Positions 1 to 9,129 are shown, counted from the first letter of the stretch. The stretch is 64,000 bases of DNA from Lachnospiraceae bacterium (GCA_910575605.1 CAJTEW010000005.1:62001-126000); one strand, 5' to 3'. Program-made: numbers and translations. Notes: a model not told the origin generated them from the letters alone.

Positions 1-2720
1 TTGCCGTCAACAGCTCCAAGCGCCGACTTGATTCCACCTAGCATTTTACCATATTTGGGGCCTACTGTCTTTAGCTGAGGCTTAAAAGAATATGACGTAA
101 AATCACGTACCTCTTGTGTAAATGTTACAGTTTTTACATTTAATTCCTCACGTACAATTTCCTGATAAAATTCCGGAATTTCAAAGTCAGCTTTCACATA
201 CATCTGCCCAATAGGCTGACGGTTTTTGATATTTGCCGTATTTCTGCAGGCACGCCCCATAACGACAAGTTTTAATACTTTATCCATATTTGATTCCAGA
301 TCTTTATCAATAACTTCCTCAGATACAGACGGGAAATTACACAGATGGATACTTTCCGGCGCTTCCTTATCAATACTTCTTACAAGATTCTGGTAAATAT
401 CTTCCGTCATAAACGGAATCATAGGAGCCGCCGCTTTCGATACTGTAACAAGTGCGGTATAAAGTGTCATATATGCATTGATTTTATCCTGCTCCATACC
501 TTTTGCCCAAAAACGCTCGCGGCTTCTTCTTACGTACCAGTTGCTCATATCATCTACAAAATCCTGAAGAGCCCTCGAAGCTTCTGGAATTCTATAGTTT
601 CCAAGATGATTATCAACCTCTTTTACTACTGTATTCAGCTTAGATAAAAGCCATTTATCCATCACCGATAATTTGTTATATTCCAGCGTATATTTTGTCG
701 CGTCAAATTCATCAATATTAGCATACAATACGAAAAATGCATACGTATTCCATAGTGTACCCATAAATTTACGCTGTCCTTCCACAACTGCCTTGCCGTG
801 GAAACGGTTGGGTAACCACGGAGCACTGTTAACGTAAAAATACCAGCGGATTGCATCCGCCCCATATTTTTCCAGCGCGTCAAAAGGATCAACCGCATTT
901 CCTTTGGACTTACTCATTTTCTGACCGTTTTCATCCTGTACATGGCCAAGAACAATAACATTTTTATAAGGCGCCTTGTTAAAAATCAAGGTAGAAATTG
1001 CCAGAAGAGAATAAAACCAGCCTCTTGTCTGATCCACTGCCTCAGAAATAAAATCTGCCGGAAACTGCTTTTCAAAAAGCTCCTGATTTTCAAAAGGATA
1101 ATGATGTTGCGCAAAGGGCATGGCTCCAGAATCAAACCAGCAGTCAATGACTTCCGGCACACGATGCATTGGTTTTCCACACTTTGGACAATGGATTGTC
1201 ACTTCGTCAATATATGGGCGGTGAAGTTCAATCTCGTCTGGACAATTATCAGACATCTCCTTCAGTTCTGCAATGCTTCCAACAGAATGCTGATGCCCAC
1301 ACTCACACTCCCAGATATTCAAAGGAGTTCCCCAATAGCGATTCCGGCTGATTCCCCAGTCCTGTACATTTTCCAGCCAATCGCCAAAACGTCCCTTTCC
1401 AATGTTTTCTGGAATCCAGTTAATGGTATTATTATTTGCAATTAGGTCTTTTTTAACTTCTGTCATCTTAATAAACCAGGATTCCCGCGCATAGTAGATA
1501 AGCGGCGTATCACATCTCCAGCAATGCGGGTAACTATGTTCAAAATTCGGCGCTGAAAAAAGCAGCTCTCTCTTTTCAAGATCTTTCAGAACCTCTGGAT
1601 CCGCTTTCTTTACAAATAATCCGGCAAATGGAGTTGTCTCTGCCATATTTCCTTTTTCATCCACCAGCTGTACAAATGGCATATCATACTTGCGGCATAC
1701 CTTCGCGTCATCCTCGCCAAATGCAGGCGCAATATGAACTACACCTGTACCGTCTGTAAGCGTTACATAATCGTCACAGGTAACATAAAATGCCTTTTTA
1801 TTCTGATTTTTAATTCCTTCGGCGGCACACGCATACAGCGGCTCATATTCCTTAAACTCAAGCTCCTGGCCTTTAAAGGTTTCAAGTACCTCGTAAGCCT
1901 CCTCTGATTTTTCTGCCAGAGGACCAAGAATCGTATTAAGAAGCGCTTCCGCCATATAATAAGTATATCCGTCTATACATTTTACCTTTGCATAAGTTTC
2001 TTTTGGATTTACACAAAGGCCTAGGTTTGACGGCAACGTCCACGGCGTTGTTGTCCACGCAAGAATATATGCATCCTCGCCTTTTGCCTTAAATCTTACA
2101 ATTGCAGAACGCTCTTTTACATCCTTATATCCCTGCGCCACCTCCTGCGCAGACAGGGGAGTTCCACACCGCGGACAATAAGGAACAATTTTAAATCCCT
2201 TATAGAGAAGTCCCTTATCCCAGATTTTCTTAAGCGCCCACCATTCAGACTCAATAAAATCATTATGATATGTGACATACGGATTTTCCATATCTGCCCA
2301 GAATCCAACTGTCGCAGAAAAATCCTCCCACATGCCCTTATATTTCCATACACTCTCTTTACATTTGTCTATAAACGGCTCCAAACCATATTCTTCAATC
2401 TGATCTTTTCCGTCAAGTCCCAGCGCTTTCTCCACCTCAAGCTCAACCGGAAGTCCGTGCGTATCCCAACCCGCTTTTCTCGGAACCTCATATCCCTTCA
2501 TCGTACGATATCTTGGAATCATATCCTTAATTACACGGGTAAGCACATGTCCAATATGCGGCTTGCCGTTTGCAGTCGGCGGACCGTCATAAAAAGTATA
2601 CATATCATTGCCTTTACGGTCGGACATACTCTTCTCAAAAATATGGTTCTCTTCCCAGAACTTTTCCGTCGCTTTTTCTCTGTCAACAAAATTTAAGTCC
2701 GTTGAAACCTTTTTATACAT
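1..2720 (-). CDS. ileS: Isoleucyl-tRNA synthetase (3' end outside window)
   Basis: Class I aminoacyl-tRNA synthetase that attaches isoleucine to tRNA-Ile in the cytosol. About 906 residues are visible. The ATP-binding HIGH motif is PHIGH near residues 54-58, and the second signature, QKMSKSKGN, lies near residue 602. Several CxxC pairs (CPRC, CWRC, CPKC) occur in the editing and zinc-binding regions. The start at 2720 is set by an AAAGGAGG site just upstream. The reading frame runs off the left edge, and compared with IleRS of roughly 1040 residues about 130 C-terminal residues are missing. Expression should depend on the upstream Ile T-box leader. Confidence 0.97.
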   Translation of the reverse strand, partial: MYKKVSTDLNFVDREKATEKFWEENHIFEKSMSDRKGNDMYTFYDGPPTANGKPHIGHVLTRVIKDMIPRYRTMKGYEVPRKAGWDTHGLPVELEVEKALGLDGKDQIEEYGLEPFIDKCKESVWKYKGMWEDFSATVGFWADMENPYVTYHNDFIESEWWALKKIWDKGLLYKGFKIVPYCPRCGTPLSAQEVAQGYKDVKERSAIVRFKAKGEDAYILAWTTTPWTLPSNLGLCVNPKETYAKVKCIDGYTYYMAEALLNTILGPLAEKSEEAYEVLETFKGQELEFKEYEPLYACAAEGIKNQNKKAFYVTCDDYVTLTDGTGVVHIAPAFGEDDAKVCRKYDMPFVQLVDEKGNMAETTPFAGLFVKKADPEVLKDLEKRELLFSAPNFEHSYPHCWRCDTPLIYYARESWFIKMTEVKKDLIANNNTINWIPENIGKGRFGDWLENVQDWGISRNRYWGTPLNIWECECGHQHSVGSIAELKEMSDNCPDEIELHRPYIDEVTIHCPKCGKPMHRVPEVIDCWFDSGAMPFAQHHYPFENQELFEKQFPADFISEAVDQTRGWFYSLLAISTLIFNKAPYKNVIVLGHVQDENGQKMSKSKGNAVDPFDALEKYGADAIRWYFYVNSAPWLPNRFHGKAVVEGQRKFMGTLWNTYAFFVLYANIDEFDATKYTLEYNKLSVMDKWLLSKLNTVVKEVDNHLGNYRIPEASRALQDFVDDMSNWYVRRSRERFWAKGMEQDKINAYMTLYTALVTVSKAAAPMIPFMTEDIYQNLVRSIDKEAPESIHLCNFPSVSEEVIDKDLESNMDKVLKLVVMGRACRNTANIKNRQPIGQMYVKADFEIPEFYQEIVREELNVKTVTFTQEVRDFTSYSFKPQLKTVGPKYGKMLGGIKSALGAVDG

Positions 2721-2750
2721 TTTTAACCTCCTTTATGAAATTGCAAGTTG

Positions 2751-2847
2751 GGGACGGGGTATTTTTAAAAATACCCCGTCCCAGATTTAAAACACCCTGT
2801 CCCTTTTTGGGGTGGGGACGGGGTATTTTTAGAAATACCCCGTCCCC
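2751..2847. repeat. Pair of REP-like palindromes in the ileS leader
   Basis: Two near-identical palindromes of 32-34 nt lie at 2751-2782 and 2814-2847. Each begins GGGACGGGGTATTTTTA and ends in its complement. Between them is a degenerate half copy around 2791-2812. They sit in the transcribed leader of ileS, between the T-box terminator and the ribosome site, so they would form two strong hairpins in the mRNA. They resemble REP or MITE-type dispersed palindromes more than terminators, because no U-run follows. Confidence 0.75.
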
Positions 2848-2853
2848 AAACGC

Positions 2854-3125
2854 AAAAAAAGCTTCCGTCCTGTATAGGACGAAAGCCACGCTTTCGCTTA
2901 TAAACCACCTAAACATACTATCATATGCCTTCCCTGTAACGGGGGAACTCCGTCAGCTCCTACTAAGTGCTTCGTATATTTTATAAATTCCCAGATAGCC
3001 CGCACAGTTCAGAAACTGCAATTCAGAAGTGATATTCAGATATATCCTACTTGCACCAGACTCCCACCATCTCCGGCTCGCTTTGCCTTTTAAATATACC
3101 TTACTGTCTTCATCAACATTTTTAG
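2854..3125 (-). promoter_or_regulatory. T-box riboswitch, isoleucine specifier
   Basis: The minus-strand leader of ileS has T-box architecture. The specifier loop reads GAATATCACTT with AUC (Ile) at 3031-3033, the T-box side contains AGGTGG at 2905-2910, and it is followed by the hairpin GTCCTATACAGGAC with an A/T-rich tail ending in seven U (2854-2886). Uncharged tRNA-Ile would stabilise the antiterminator and allow ileS transcription. The T-box core is diverged from the usual AGGTGGNACCGCG. The specifier matches the downstream gene, which supports the call. Confidence 0.87.
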
Positions 3126-3152
3126 CCTTTATTTTTACTTTTATACGGCTAC

Positions 3153-3181
3153 ATTATATGAAAAAAACCTTGACTAGTCAA
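3153..3181 (-). promoter_or_regulatory. Sigma-A promoter of the ileS T-box leader
   Basis: On the minus strand TTGACT (3176-3181) is separated by exactly 17 nt from TATAAT (3153-3158). This places the start of transcription near 3146, just before the T-box stem I. The -35 hexamer lies inside the terminator hairpin of the upstream carboxypeptidase gene. Confidence 0.85.
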
Positions 3182-3190
3182 GGTTTTTTT
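3161..3190 (-). terminator. Rho-independent terminator of the dacF-type gene
   Basis: A perfect 30-nt palindrome built on CCTTGACTAGTCAAGG with seven A on one side and seven T on the other. It lies 11 nt past the stop of the carboxypeptidase gene and would work in both directions. It contains the -35 box of the ileS promoter. Confidence 0.9.
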
Positions 3191-3201
3191 CCACTATTTA
3201 T

Positions 3202-4614
3202 CTATTTTCTATTCATTTCCATCCTGCGTCTGCGGCGCTTTTTTTCACGCTTTTTTTCCATCACATATCTTAACAATGTACCAATCAAAAGTATTAATAT
3301 TACTACTGATACCGCCAGTATCCTGTTTTCTGTTTTATTACGTCCCATTTTCCCTGCCTTATTGGAACCTGTTTTCGCATCTTCCCCCGACTCTTTTTCA
3401 GGAGCCAGATCAGGATTTTCTTTTAAAAATGTATCACTAAGCTTCGCCCGCACCTCACCAACATTATTTCCTTCATAAGTATACGTAAGCACTGCTTCAC
3501 CTTTTACATCCTTATCTGGTGTAAGTTCCATTTTAAGCATTTCAAAGGTCACTCCATCTGGAACTACAACATAGCCGCCGCCATCCTTTGTGATAATCTT
3601 ACCAACATCCTCTGACTTTTCTAGCTTTGCTACATCTAATTTCTCGAAATTATCATAAACATACTCACACAGATTTCTTGTATCCGAATATACGTTGTAG
3701 CCTTCCGTTCTAAGCACCACACACACCAGCTGCATGTCCCCATTATCCGTCATTGTCACCAGCGTATTTCTGGACTGATCCGTATATCCTGTTTTACCGC
3801 CGATTACATCTTCCCAGTAATACATATTATCCATATAAAACATCTTATGATTTTGTTGGAAAATATGCTCCATCGTTGTATCGCTTTCCTCAATCGTATA
3901 CTGCATAGACTGCATAATATCAAATACAACTGGATATTTAAAAAGTGCTCTTCCAATCAATGCCATATCCCTCGCACAGGTATAGTGATTCTCATCATGA
4001 AGTCCATGTGGATTCACAAAATGAGAATTCATTCCCCCAAGCTCCTGGCACCTCGTATTCATCAAATCGATATACCAGCTGTAATCATGACCTTTACTTT
4101 TCCCAATACTCTCAGCTACCGCATATGACACCTCATTAGCTGATGCCAGAAGCACTGCATAAAGTGCTTCCTCCATGGAAATCACATCTCCTTCCTGCAT
4201 GCCAATTGCCGCATCTCCCCACTCTAAGAAAGACAGACTGTCTGCAGAAAATGTTACTTTATCATCAAGCTCTGAATTTTCCATTGCCACAAGCGTTGTC
4301 AAAGTCTTTGTAATACTCGCCGGATAATGATGATCATCAATATTTTTCGCATAAAGAATTGCCCCGCTTCCAACCTCCATCACAATTCCTGCCTCTCCAT
4401 ATGTCCCTGGTCCCTGCGGCCAGCCAGACAGCTCATTTGTCTGAATCGGAAGTCCATACAGACGTTCCATCTCCTGCTGCGCCTTCTGCTCCTCGGGCGT
4501 AAGCAGCTCCATATCCGTTGCTGCCACAGACATACCCATAGAAAAGCATAGCAGCAATACAAGAAAAACTGACAGAGTTCTTTTTCCCTGCCTCATTCCT
4601 GTTAACTTATTCAT
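3202..4614 (-). CDS. D-alanyl-D-alanine carboxypeptidase (DacF/PBP5 type)
   Basis: Penicillin-binding protein of peptidase family S11 that trims the terminal D-Ala from peptidoglycan stem peptides outside the membrane. It has 470 residues. An N-terminal signal segment spans residues 14-32. The three active-site motifs are all present: SITK at 100-103, SAN at 158-160 and KTG at 274-276. A beta-rich C-terminal domain is followed by a hydrophobic segment near residues 434-453 and a basic tail, so it is probably anchored at its C-terminus. The start has a GGAGGAG site 10 nt upstream. It is a monocistronic gene ended by the palindromic terminator that overlaps the next promoter. Confidence 0.95.
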   Translation of the reverse strand: MNKLTGMRQGKRTLSVFLVLLLCFSMGMSVAATDMELLTPEEQKAQQEMERLYGLPIQTNELSGWPQGPGTYGEAGIVMEVGSGAILYAKNIDDHHYPASITKTLTTLVAMENSELDDKVTFSADSLSFLEWGDAAIGMQEGDVISMEEALYAVLLASANEVSYAVAESIGKSKGHDYSWYIDLMNTRCQELGGMNSHFVNPHGLHDENHYTCARDMALIGRALFKYPVVFDIMQSMQYTIEESDTTMEHIFQQNHKMFYMDNMYYWEDVIGGKTGYTDQSRNTLVTMTDNGDMQLVCVVLRTEGYNVYSDTRNLCEYVYDNFEKLDVAKLEKSEDVGKIITKDGGGYVVVPDGVTFEMLKMELTPDKDVKGEAVLTYTYEGNNVGEVRAKLSDTFLKENPDLAPEKESGEDAKTGSNKAGKMGRNKTENRILAVSVVILILLIGTLLRYVMEKKREKKRRRRRMEMNRK

Positions 4615-4719
4615 AGTCCTTAACTCTCCTCCGTGTCCATGATAAAATCATAATTATCCATAATTTATGCTGTTTATAGTTTATTATATTTTAAAGTTGA
4701 AATCAATCTCCATAATTTA

Positions 4720-4833
4720 TTATAACAAAAAAGAACCGTGCCGGCCTTCATACCAGTCCCTGGTCCCTTCTTTCTTCTCAAGCTCAGCCTGAAACTTAAT
4801 CTCCTTCTGCCTTTTCGTACTTAATATCTTATA
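4720..4833 (-). pseudogene. Short coding remnant, function unknown
   Basis: The minus strand has a 37-codon open stretch ending in TAA at 4720, reading KILSTKRQKEIKFQAELEKK and then GTRDWYEGRHGSFLL. The composition looks protein-like (charged, ending WYEGRHG), but there is no start codon and an in-frame stop lies immediately upstream. I do not recognise the family. It may be the tail of a lost gene, or chance. The rest of the 4615-4984 gap is AT-rich promoter DNA for the flanking genes. Confidence 0.3.
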
Positions 4834-4984
4834 TTATAAAGGAAGTTCAAAAATCATAAAAAGGTTTAGGTTTTAGAAAAAAATACTGCATTTTTTCGAA
4901 TTTATGTTATACTATAGACGATTATACTCTAAGTAAGCAGATGCAGCCCATGACAAAGTAATAGTAAAGGAGGTATATATTAAA

Positions 4985-5490
4985 ATGTCTTCTTTAGATT
5001 ACAAATACATAGCACAGCTTGTATTACGTGCACAGGCAGGGGATAGTGACGCTTTTGTAGAATTATATGCTGTTACCTATCAGAGGCAGTACCACTTTGC
5101 ATACCGTTATTTAAAGGACGAATACCTTGCACAGGATGCTTTACAGGAGACCTATATACTTGCTCTTAAAAACTTGTCAAAGGTAAAGGATCCTACCCTT
5201 GTGCTGGCATGGCTGAATCAAATTAATTTTCGGGTATGCTATAATTACATAAAAAACAGAAGCAGTATGATATGGAAATGAATAGCTATGATGAAGCTGT
5301 TTCCTCTGTCCTCCCTGCTATATCTAACAATCCAGAGGATGAATTGATAGAGATAGATTCACGGGAGTTTATCATAAAACAGATATTAAAGCATGATGAG
5401 ATAGCACAGCTTATGGACATCAGCCGAAGCTCTGTAAAAAGATATTTGATAAGCGGGAGGGCACATCTAGAAAAGACGTTGCGGCAATAA
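4985..5490 (+). pseudogene. ECF-type sigma factor, frameshifted and internally deleted
   Basis: The first part (4985-5281) encodes a sigma-70 region 2-like segment (DAFVELYAV, FAYRYLKDEYLAQDALQETYI). The frame then breaks near 5272-5281, and the second part (5272-5490) carries a region 4 helix-turn-helix tail (DEIAQLMDISRSSVKRYL). Between IIKQIL and DEIAQL about 15-20 residues expected for the first region 4 helices are absent. Both lesions point to an inactive gene rather than two small proteins. A good AGGAGG site precedes the start. It heads the operon with the anti-sigma-like and pilus-type genes, so it was probably their regulator. Confidence 0.8.
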
Positions 5491-5501
5491 GAGGGAGGTA
5501 A

Positions 5502-6224
5502 ATGTTATTTATGATACGATTTAAAAAATCAACAGAACCACAGCTGGATATAGATAATGCAAATAAAATACTAGAAAATATTTTTGCTGCAAATCAGGCA
5601 GAGCCTAATACTATTCCTTTAGATGTTTTAGCCGCATACAGCCATTACCGCAAGAAACGTTTTTCTTTACAAAAGATTGTTATTATTGCCATGGTACTTT
5701 TTTTACTTTTGGCATTTTTATTTATAGTACCATCATTTACGATACATTCCGAAACAAAGAACTCTGAAGTAAATCCTGTATATCATGTATCAGTTGACAC
5801 CTTTATGCCTGTGCAGCGGGTCACAGCCATAATAGATGGGCATAATATTCCAGTGTATGAAGTAGATTCTCATATATATTCAATAGAACCACATATAAAC
5901 GGCCATATGAAAGTAGCTGTAACGCTTATAAATCATCAGACAGTTACCCATTTTGTTGACGTGGAAAATGTCGATGTAGAAGCCCCATTAGTTGTCTCCA
6001 GTAATATGGATTCAGAAAATGTATGTTTATATTTGTCTGATACAGGTTCTGGTATAAATTACAAAGAGATAAAGGCTGTCGGCTTGAGTGGACAGGAGAT
6101 TCTTCCTGTGTCCTTTGACGAATCCAGCGAATGTGTGGTATTTTCCTACCCAAAGGAAACGTTAAATGTTTATATTCCGGATAACGCAGATAATACACTG
6201 CATCTTATATTGACAGTTAAATAA
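5502..6224 (+). CDS. Anti-sigma-like single-pass membrane protein
   Basis: Protein of 240 residues with a cytosolic N-terminal stretch of about 60 residues, one membrane segment (IVIIAMVLFLLLAFLFIV) and an extracellular C-terminal domain of about 150 residues without recognisable catalytic motifs. This layout and its place directly behind an ECF sigma gene suggest a membrane anti-sigma factor. That role is inferred from context, not from a recognised domain. GAGGGAGG lies only 3 nt from the first ATG, so the second ATG at 5511 is an equally good start. With its sigma gene broken it may now have no partner. Confidence 0.65.
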   Translation: MLFMIRFKKSTEPQLDIDNANKILENIFAANQAEPNTIPLDVLAAYSHYRKKRFSLQKIVIIAMVLFLLLAFLFIVPSFTIHSETKNSEVNPVYHVSVDTFMPVQRVTAIIDGHNIPVYEVDSHIYSIEPHINGHMKVAVTLINHQTVTHFVDVENVDVEAPLVVSSNMDSENVCLYLSDTGSGINYKEIKAVGLSGQEILPVSFDESSECVVFSYPKETLNVYIPDNADNTLHLILTVK

Positions 6225-6259
6225 TGAATAAAAATTTTTTAAAGAAAGGAGGCTGTAAA

Positions 6260-7234
6260 ATGCATAAAAAAACACTTGCCATATGCCTGTCCTTTACTCT
6301 ACTTTTTTCAGCTCCTTTTTTGACAGGATGCTCTGGAAGTACCTCATCTGCAAAGTCAGATAATTCTACATCAATGTCCCTTGGTTCTTCCAAGTCAAAA
6401 AATCATTCAGATGATAAAAAGAGAACTACAATAAAAGAATATCTCCTTCCATCAGCTTCAGGTAGTGTTGTATATGGAAATGATATTGTTTCTATAGATG
6501 CATCTAATATATCAGAAGGTTATGTAATGATCAAACATCAGGGCGGTGTAGATAAAGTAAAACTGCAGATTACAACGCCTGATGGTACTACTTACAGCTA
6601 TACTCTGGCAATCGGTTCTTTTGAAGCATTTCCATTGTCAGGAGGAGATGGTAATTATCACATTGATATACTGGAGCATGCCTATGATAATATGTATGCT
6701 GTTGCCTTTTCACAGGATATCAATGTAACTCTCAATGATGAATTTCGTCCTTACTTATATCCAAATCAGTATGTATGGTTCACACAGGATTATAAGGCGG
6801 TTTCTTATGCTGCGTCACTTTCAGAAAAGTCCTCGAACGATCTGGATTATGTAGAGCAGGTATATAGCTATGTCATAGAAAATATTTCTTATGACGAGGA
6901 GCTTGCCCAGAATGTACAGGCAGATTATCTTCCAGATATTGACAGAACCATGGACACAAAAAAGGGAATCTGCTTTGATTATGCTTCCCTGATGTCGGCT
7001 ATGCTCCGTTCCCAGGGAATTCCGACCAAGCTTGTTGTCGGTTATTCCGGAGATGCATATCATGCGTGGATCAGCGTCTATCTGACTGAAATCGGCTGGA
7101 TAGATAATATTATTGAATTTGACGGAAGGGAATGGTCTCTGATAGACCCAACCCTTGCTGCAAATAACAGCAGCAAATCTGTTGCGAAATATGTCGGTGA
7201 TGGAAGCAACTATACAGTAAAATATTCTTATTAA
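6260..7234 (+). CDS. Lipoprotein with transglutaminase-like domain
   Basis: Secreted lipoprotein of 324 residues. The signal peptide ends in the lipobox LTGC with the lipidated cysteine at residue 24, followed by a Ser/Lys-rich linker. The C-terminal half is a transglutaminase-like (papain-fold) domain with the triad C238 (GICFDYASL), H268 (AYHAW) and D296 (IDPTL). The start at 6260 is chosen over an in-frame upstream ATG because AAAGGAGG and a proper signal peptide belong to it. Members of this fold act as cysteine peptidases or crosslinking enzymes. The substrate here is unknown. It sits 21 nt before the pilC-like gene in the same operon. Confidence 0.85.
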   Translation: MHKKTLAICLSFTLLFSAPFLTGCSGSTSSAKSDNSTSMSLGSSKSKNHSDDKKRTTIKEYLLPSASGSVVYGNDIVSIDASNISEGYVMIKHQGGVDKVKLQITTPDGTTYSYTLAIGSFEAFPLSGGDGNYHIDILEHAYDNMYAVAFSQDINVTLNDEFRPYLYPNQYVWFTQDYKAVSYAASLSEKSSNDLDYVEQVYSYVIENISYDEELAQNVQADYLPDIDRTMDTKKGICFDYASLMSAMLRSQGIPTKLVVGYSGDAYHAWISVYLTEIGWIDNIIEFDGREWSLIDPTLAANNSSKSVAKYVGDGSNYTVKYSY

Positions 7235-7254
7235 AGTGAAGAGGAGGACTATTT

Positions 7255-8289
7255 ATGAAACCATTTTCCAATCTGGAATTATCTTCCTTCTGCGGACAGA
7301 CTGCCCTGATTCTAAAGTCAGGCATTTCTTCTATGGAAGGCCTTACAATTATGCTGGAGGATGCAGCTTCATCTGATGAAAAATCAATATTAGAGGCTCT
7401 TCTTGCTGATATGCAGGAGACGGGCAGTCTTTATCATGCAATGGAATCGCTGAATATCTATCCGTCCTATCTGCTCCATATGGTACAAATCGGTGAAGAG
7501 ACTGGTACTCTTGATGAGGTTATGCAGTCACTTCAGAATCATTATGAACGTGAAGATTCCATTAATAAAAGCATACGAAATTCCATTACATATCCTATGA
7601 TTATGACTGGGATGATGGCTGTTGTTATTGTTGTACTTCTTGTAAAGGTTATGCCTATTTTTAATCAGGTATTTATCCAGCTTGGTACAGAAATGACCGG
7701 ATTTTCACGAATGCTTATGAATGTCGGAACAGCAATTAACAGGTATTCTGCTGCTTTTATCTTAATTCTTGTTGCAGCGGCAGGTTTTATTTTCTATGGA
7801 ACACGTACTGCTTCTGGAAGAAATGTATTCCGAAATCTAGGATATAAGCTTAAGTTTACCAGGGCAATATATGAAGAAATTGCTGCCTGCAGATTTGCCA
7901 GCGGCATGGCGCTTACTCTTAGCAGCGGCCTGAACCCAGAAAGAAGTATGGAGCTTGTCAATTCTTTAAATGATGACCCTGTTTTTCAGAAAAAAATTGA
8001 CCAGTGCCAAAGTGAGGTTGATGAGGGAAATGACCTTTCAAAAGCGCTTTTTACTTCCGGCATGTTTACCGGTGTTTATGCCCGTATGGCATCCATCGGC
8101 TCCAAAACAGGTGCAATGGATCAAGTAATGGAACAAATTGCCGAGCTGTATCAGGATGACATCGACACACGCATGAGTAATATTCTGGCAGTATTAGAAC
8201 CTACTTTAGTTATATTTTTATCGCTGATTGTCGGCGTAATTCTCTTATCTGTTATGCTTCCACTTATGGGAATTATGTCAAGCATTTAA
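7255..8289 (+). CDS. Type II secretion/type IV pilus inner-membrane platform protein (GspF/PilC family)
   Basis: Polytopic platform protein of 344 residues with two tandem T2SSF repeats. The first ends in a membrane segment near residues 112-142 (MTGMMAVVIVVLLVKVMPIF), a second hydrophobic segment follows near 165-180, and the last one is at the C-terminus (LVIFLSLIVGVILLSVMLPL). The motif RNSITYPMI is typical of the family. It should couple the cytosolic ATPase to pilin assembly. It is shorter than most PilC proteins (about 400 residues) because the N-terminal extension is missing. The ribosome site GAGGAGG is well placed. Confidence 0.93.
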   Translation: MKPFSNLELSSFCGQTALILKSGISSMEGLTIMLEDAASSDEKSILEALLADMQETGSLYHAMESLNIYPSYLLHMVQIGEETGTLDEVMQSLQNHYEREDSINKSIRNSITYPMIMTGMMAVVIVVLLVKVMPIFNQVFIQLGTEMTGFSRMLMNVGTAINRYSAAFILILVAAAGFIFYGTRTASGRNVFRNLGYKLKFTRAIYEEIAACRFASGMALTLSSGLNPERSMELVNSLNDDPVFQKKIDQCQSEVDEGNDLSKALFTSGMFTGVYARMASIGSKTGAMDQVMEQIAELYQDDIDTRMSNILAVLEPTLVIFLSLIVGVILLSVMLPLMGIMSSI

Positions 8290-8314
8290 GCAAATATTTT
8301 AAGGAGCCTGAACT

Positions 8315-8647
8315 ATGAATCGTTTTGGATATAAAAAACAAGCGCTTAAACCATCTGGATTCTTATTTTCCGTGTGTATTTTTTTGTTGATTCTGTTTTT
8401 ATTTGTACAAGGAATCTCCTCCTTTTCTGAGAGTACAAAAAAACGGCAGAAGGAGAGTCTGGAAAATGCTATTATGCGCAATATAACTTATTGTTACACA
8501 GTTGAGGGAACATATCCGGAAAGTTTGTCCTATTTGAAGGAGAACTACGGACTTACATATAATGAAGACTTGTTTTTTGTAGACTATCGTATTTCCGGTT
8601 CTAATATTCTGCCGGATGTAACGATTATTGAAAGGGAGGGCAAATAA
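8315..8647 (+). CDS. Small pseudopilin-like membrane protein
   Basis: Protein of 110 residues. A basic leader is followed by a G/F junction (PSG-FLFSV) at residues 15-16 and a hydrophobic helix of about 20 residues, as in class III prepilin signals. The usual Glu at +5 is replaced by Val20. The following helix and the pattern ITYCYTVEGTYPESLSYL recall the N-terminal helix and the TGxYP turn of GspG-type pseudopilins. I infer a minor pseudopilin. A direct family match cannot be claimed. Its stop overlaps the next start by one base. Confidence 0.6.
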   Translation: MNRFGYKKQALKPSGFLFSVCIFLLILFLFVQGISSFSESTKKRQKESLENAIMRNITYCYTVEGTYPESLSYLKENYGLTYNEDLFFVDYRISGSNILPDVTIIEREGK

Positions 8648-9129
8648 TGAGGTTTCATACAAAACGTAAGCATATGATAGACTATTTATTTCCAATAGCA
8701 CTTTTTTTTGTATTTGCCCTTTCTGCGCTTACAGTACTTCTTCTTGCTGCTAGAATTTATCAGTCTACTACTGAAAATTCTTCCTTGAATTACACGTCAA
8801 GGACAAGTCTTTCCTATATAAGCGAAAAGATTCACCAGAATGATATGGATGGAAAAGTTACGATTGGAAGTTTTGATGGGTGTGACGCACTTATAATGGA
8901 ACAAAATATAGGTGAAGATATTTACTATACATATATTTATGCAAATAACAAAGAGCTTAAGGAACTTTTTATTAAGGACGGGGTCACAGCAAAAGCTTCT
9001 GCCGGACGGACGATTTTGGAAATTCAGAATTTCTCCATGAAGCAGTTATCTAATAACCTGTTAGAATTTACCTGTACTGATAAAAAAAACCAGACAGCTT
9101 CGACAATTATTGGTATAAGAAGTATGTAA
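8647..9129 (+). CDS. DUF4860-like membrane protein of the pilus-type operon
   Basis: Protein of 160 residues with one N-terminal membrane segment (LFPIALFFVFALSALTVLLLA) and an extracellular beta-rich domain. It resembles the short DUF4860 proteins found in Clostridia next to type II secretion genes, from memory of the family rather than a search. There is no class III signal cleavage site. A GGGAGGG site overlaps the end of the previous gene, so the two are translationally coupled. It probably acts as an accessory subunit of the assembly machine. Confidence 0.6.
   Translation: MRFHTKRKHMIDYLFPIALFFVFALSALTVLLLAARIYQSTTENSSLNYTSRTSLSYISEKIHQNDMDGKVTIGSFDGCDALIMEQNIGEDIYYTYIYANNKELKELFIKDGVTAKASAGRTILEIQNFSMKQLSNNLLEFTCTDKKNQTASTIIGIRSM

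Noticed and set aside
2751-2847. The two palindromes as rho-independent terminators of the T-box leader
   Set aside because: Neither has a U-run, and a proper T-box terminator with seven U lies just upstream at 2854-2886.
2713-2916. Small protein-coding frames across the palindromes and leader near 2.6-3.0 kb
   Set aside because: They overlap ileS or its T-box leader, and their sequence reflects the palindromes rather than a protein.
4985-5490. Two separate small proteins or programmed frameshifting for the sigma factor
   Set aside because: No slippery sequence is seen at the break and part of region 4 is also missing, so decay is the simpler reading.
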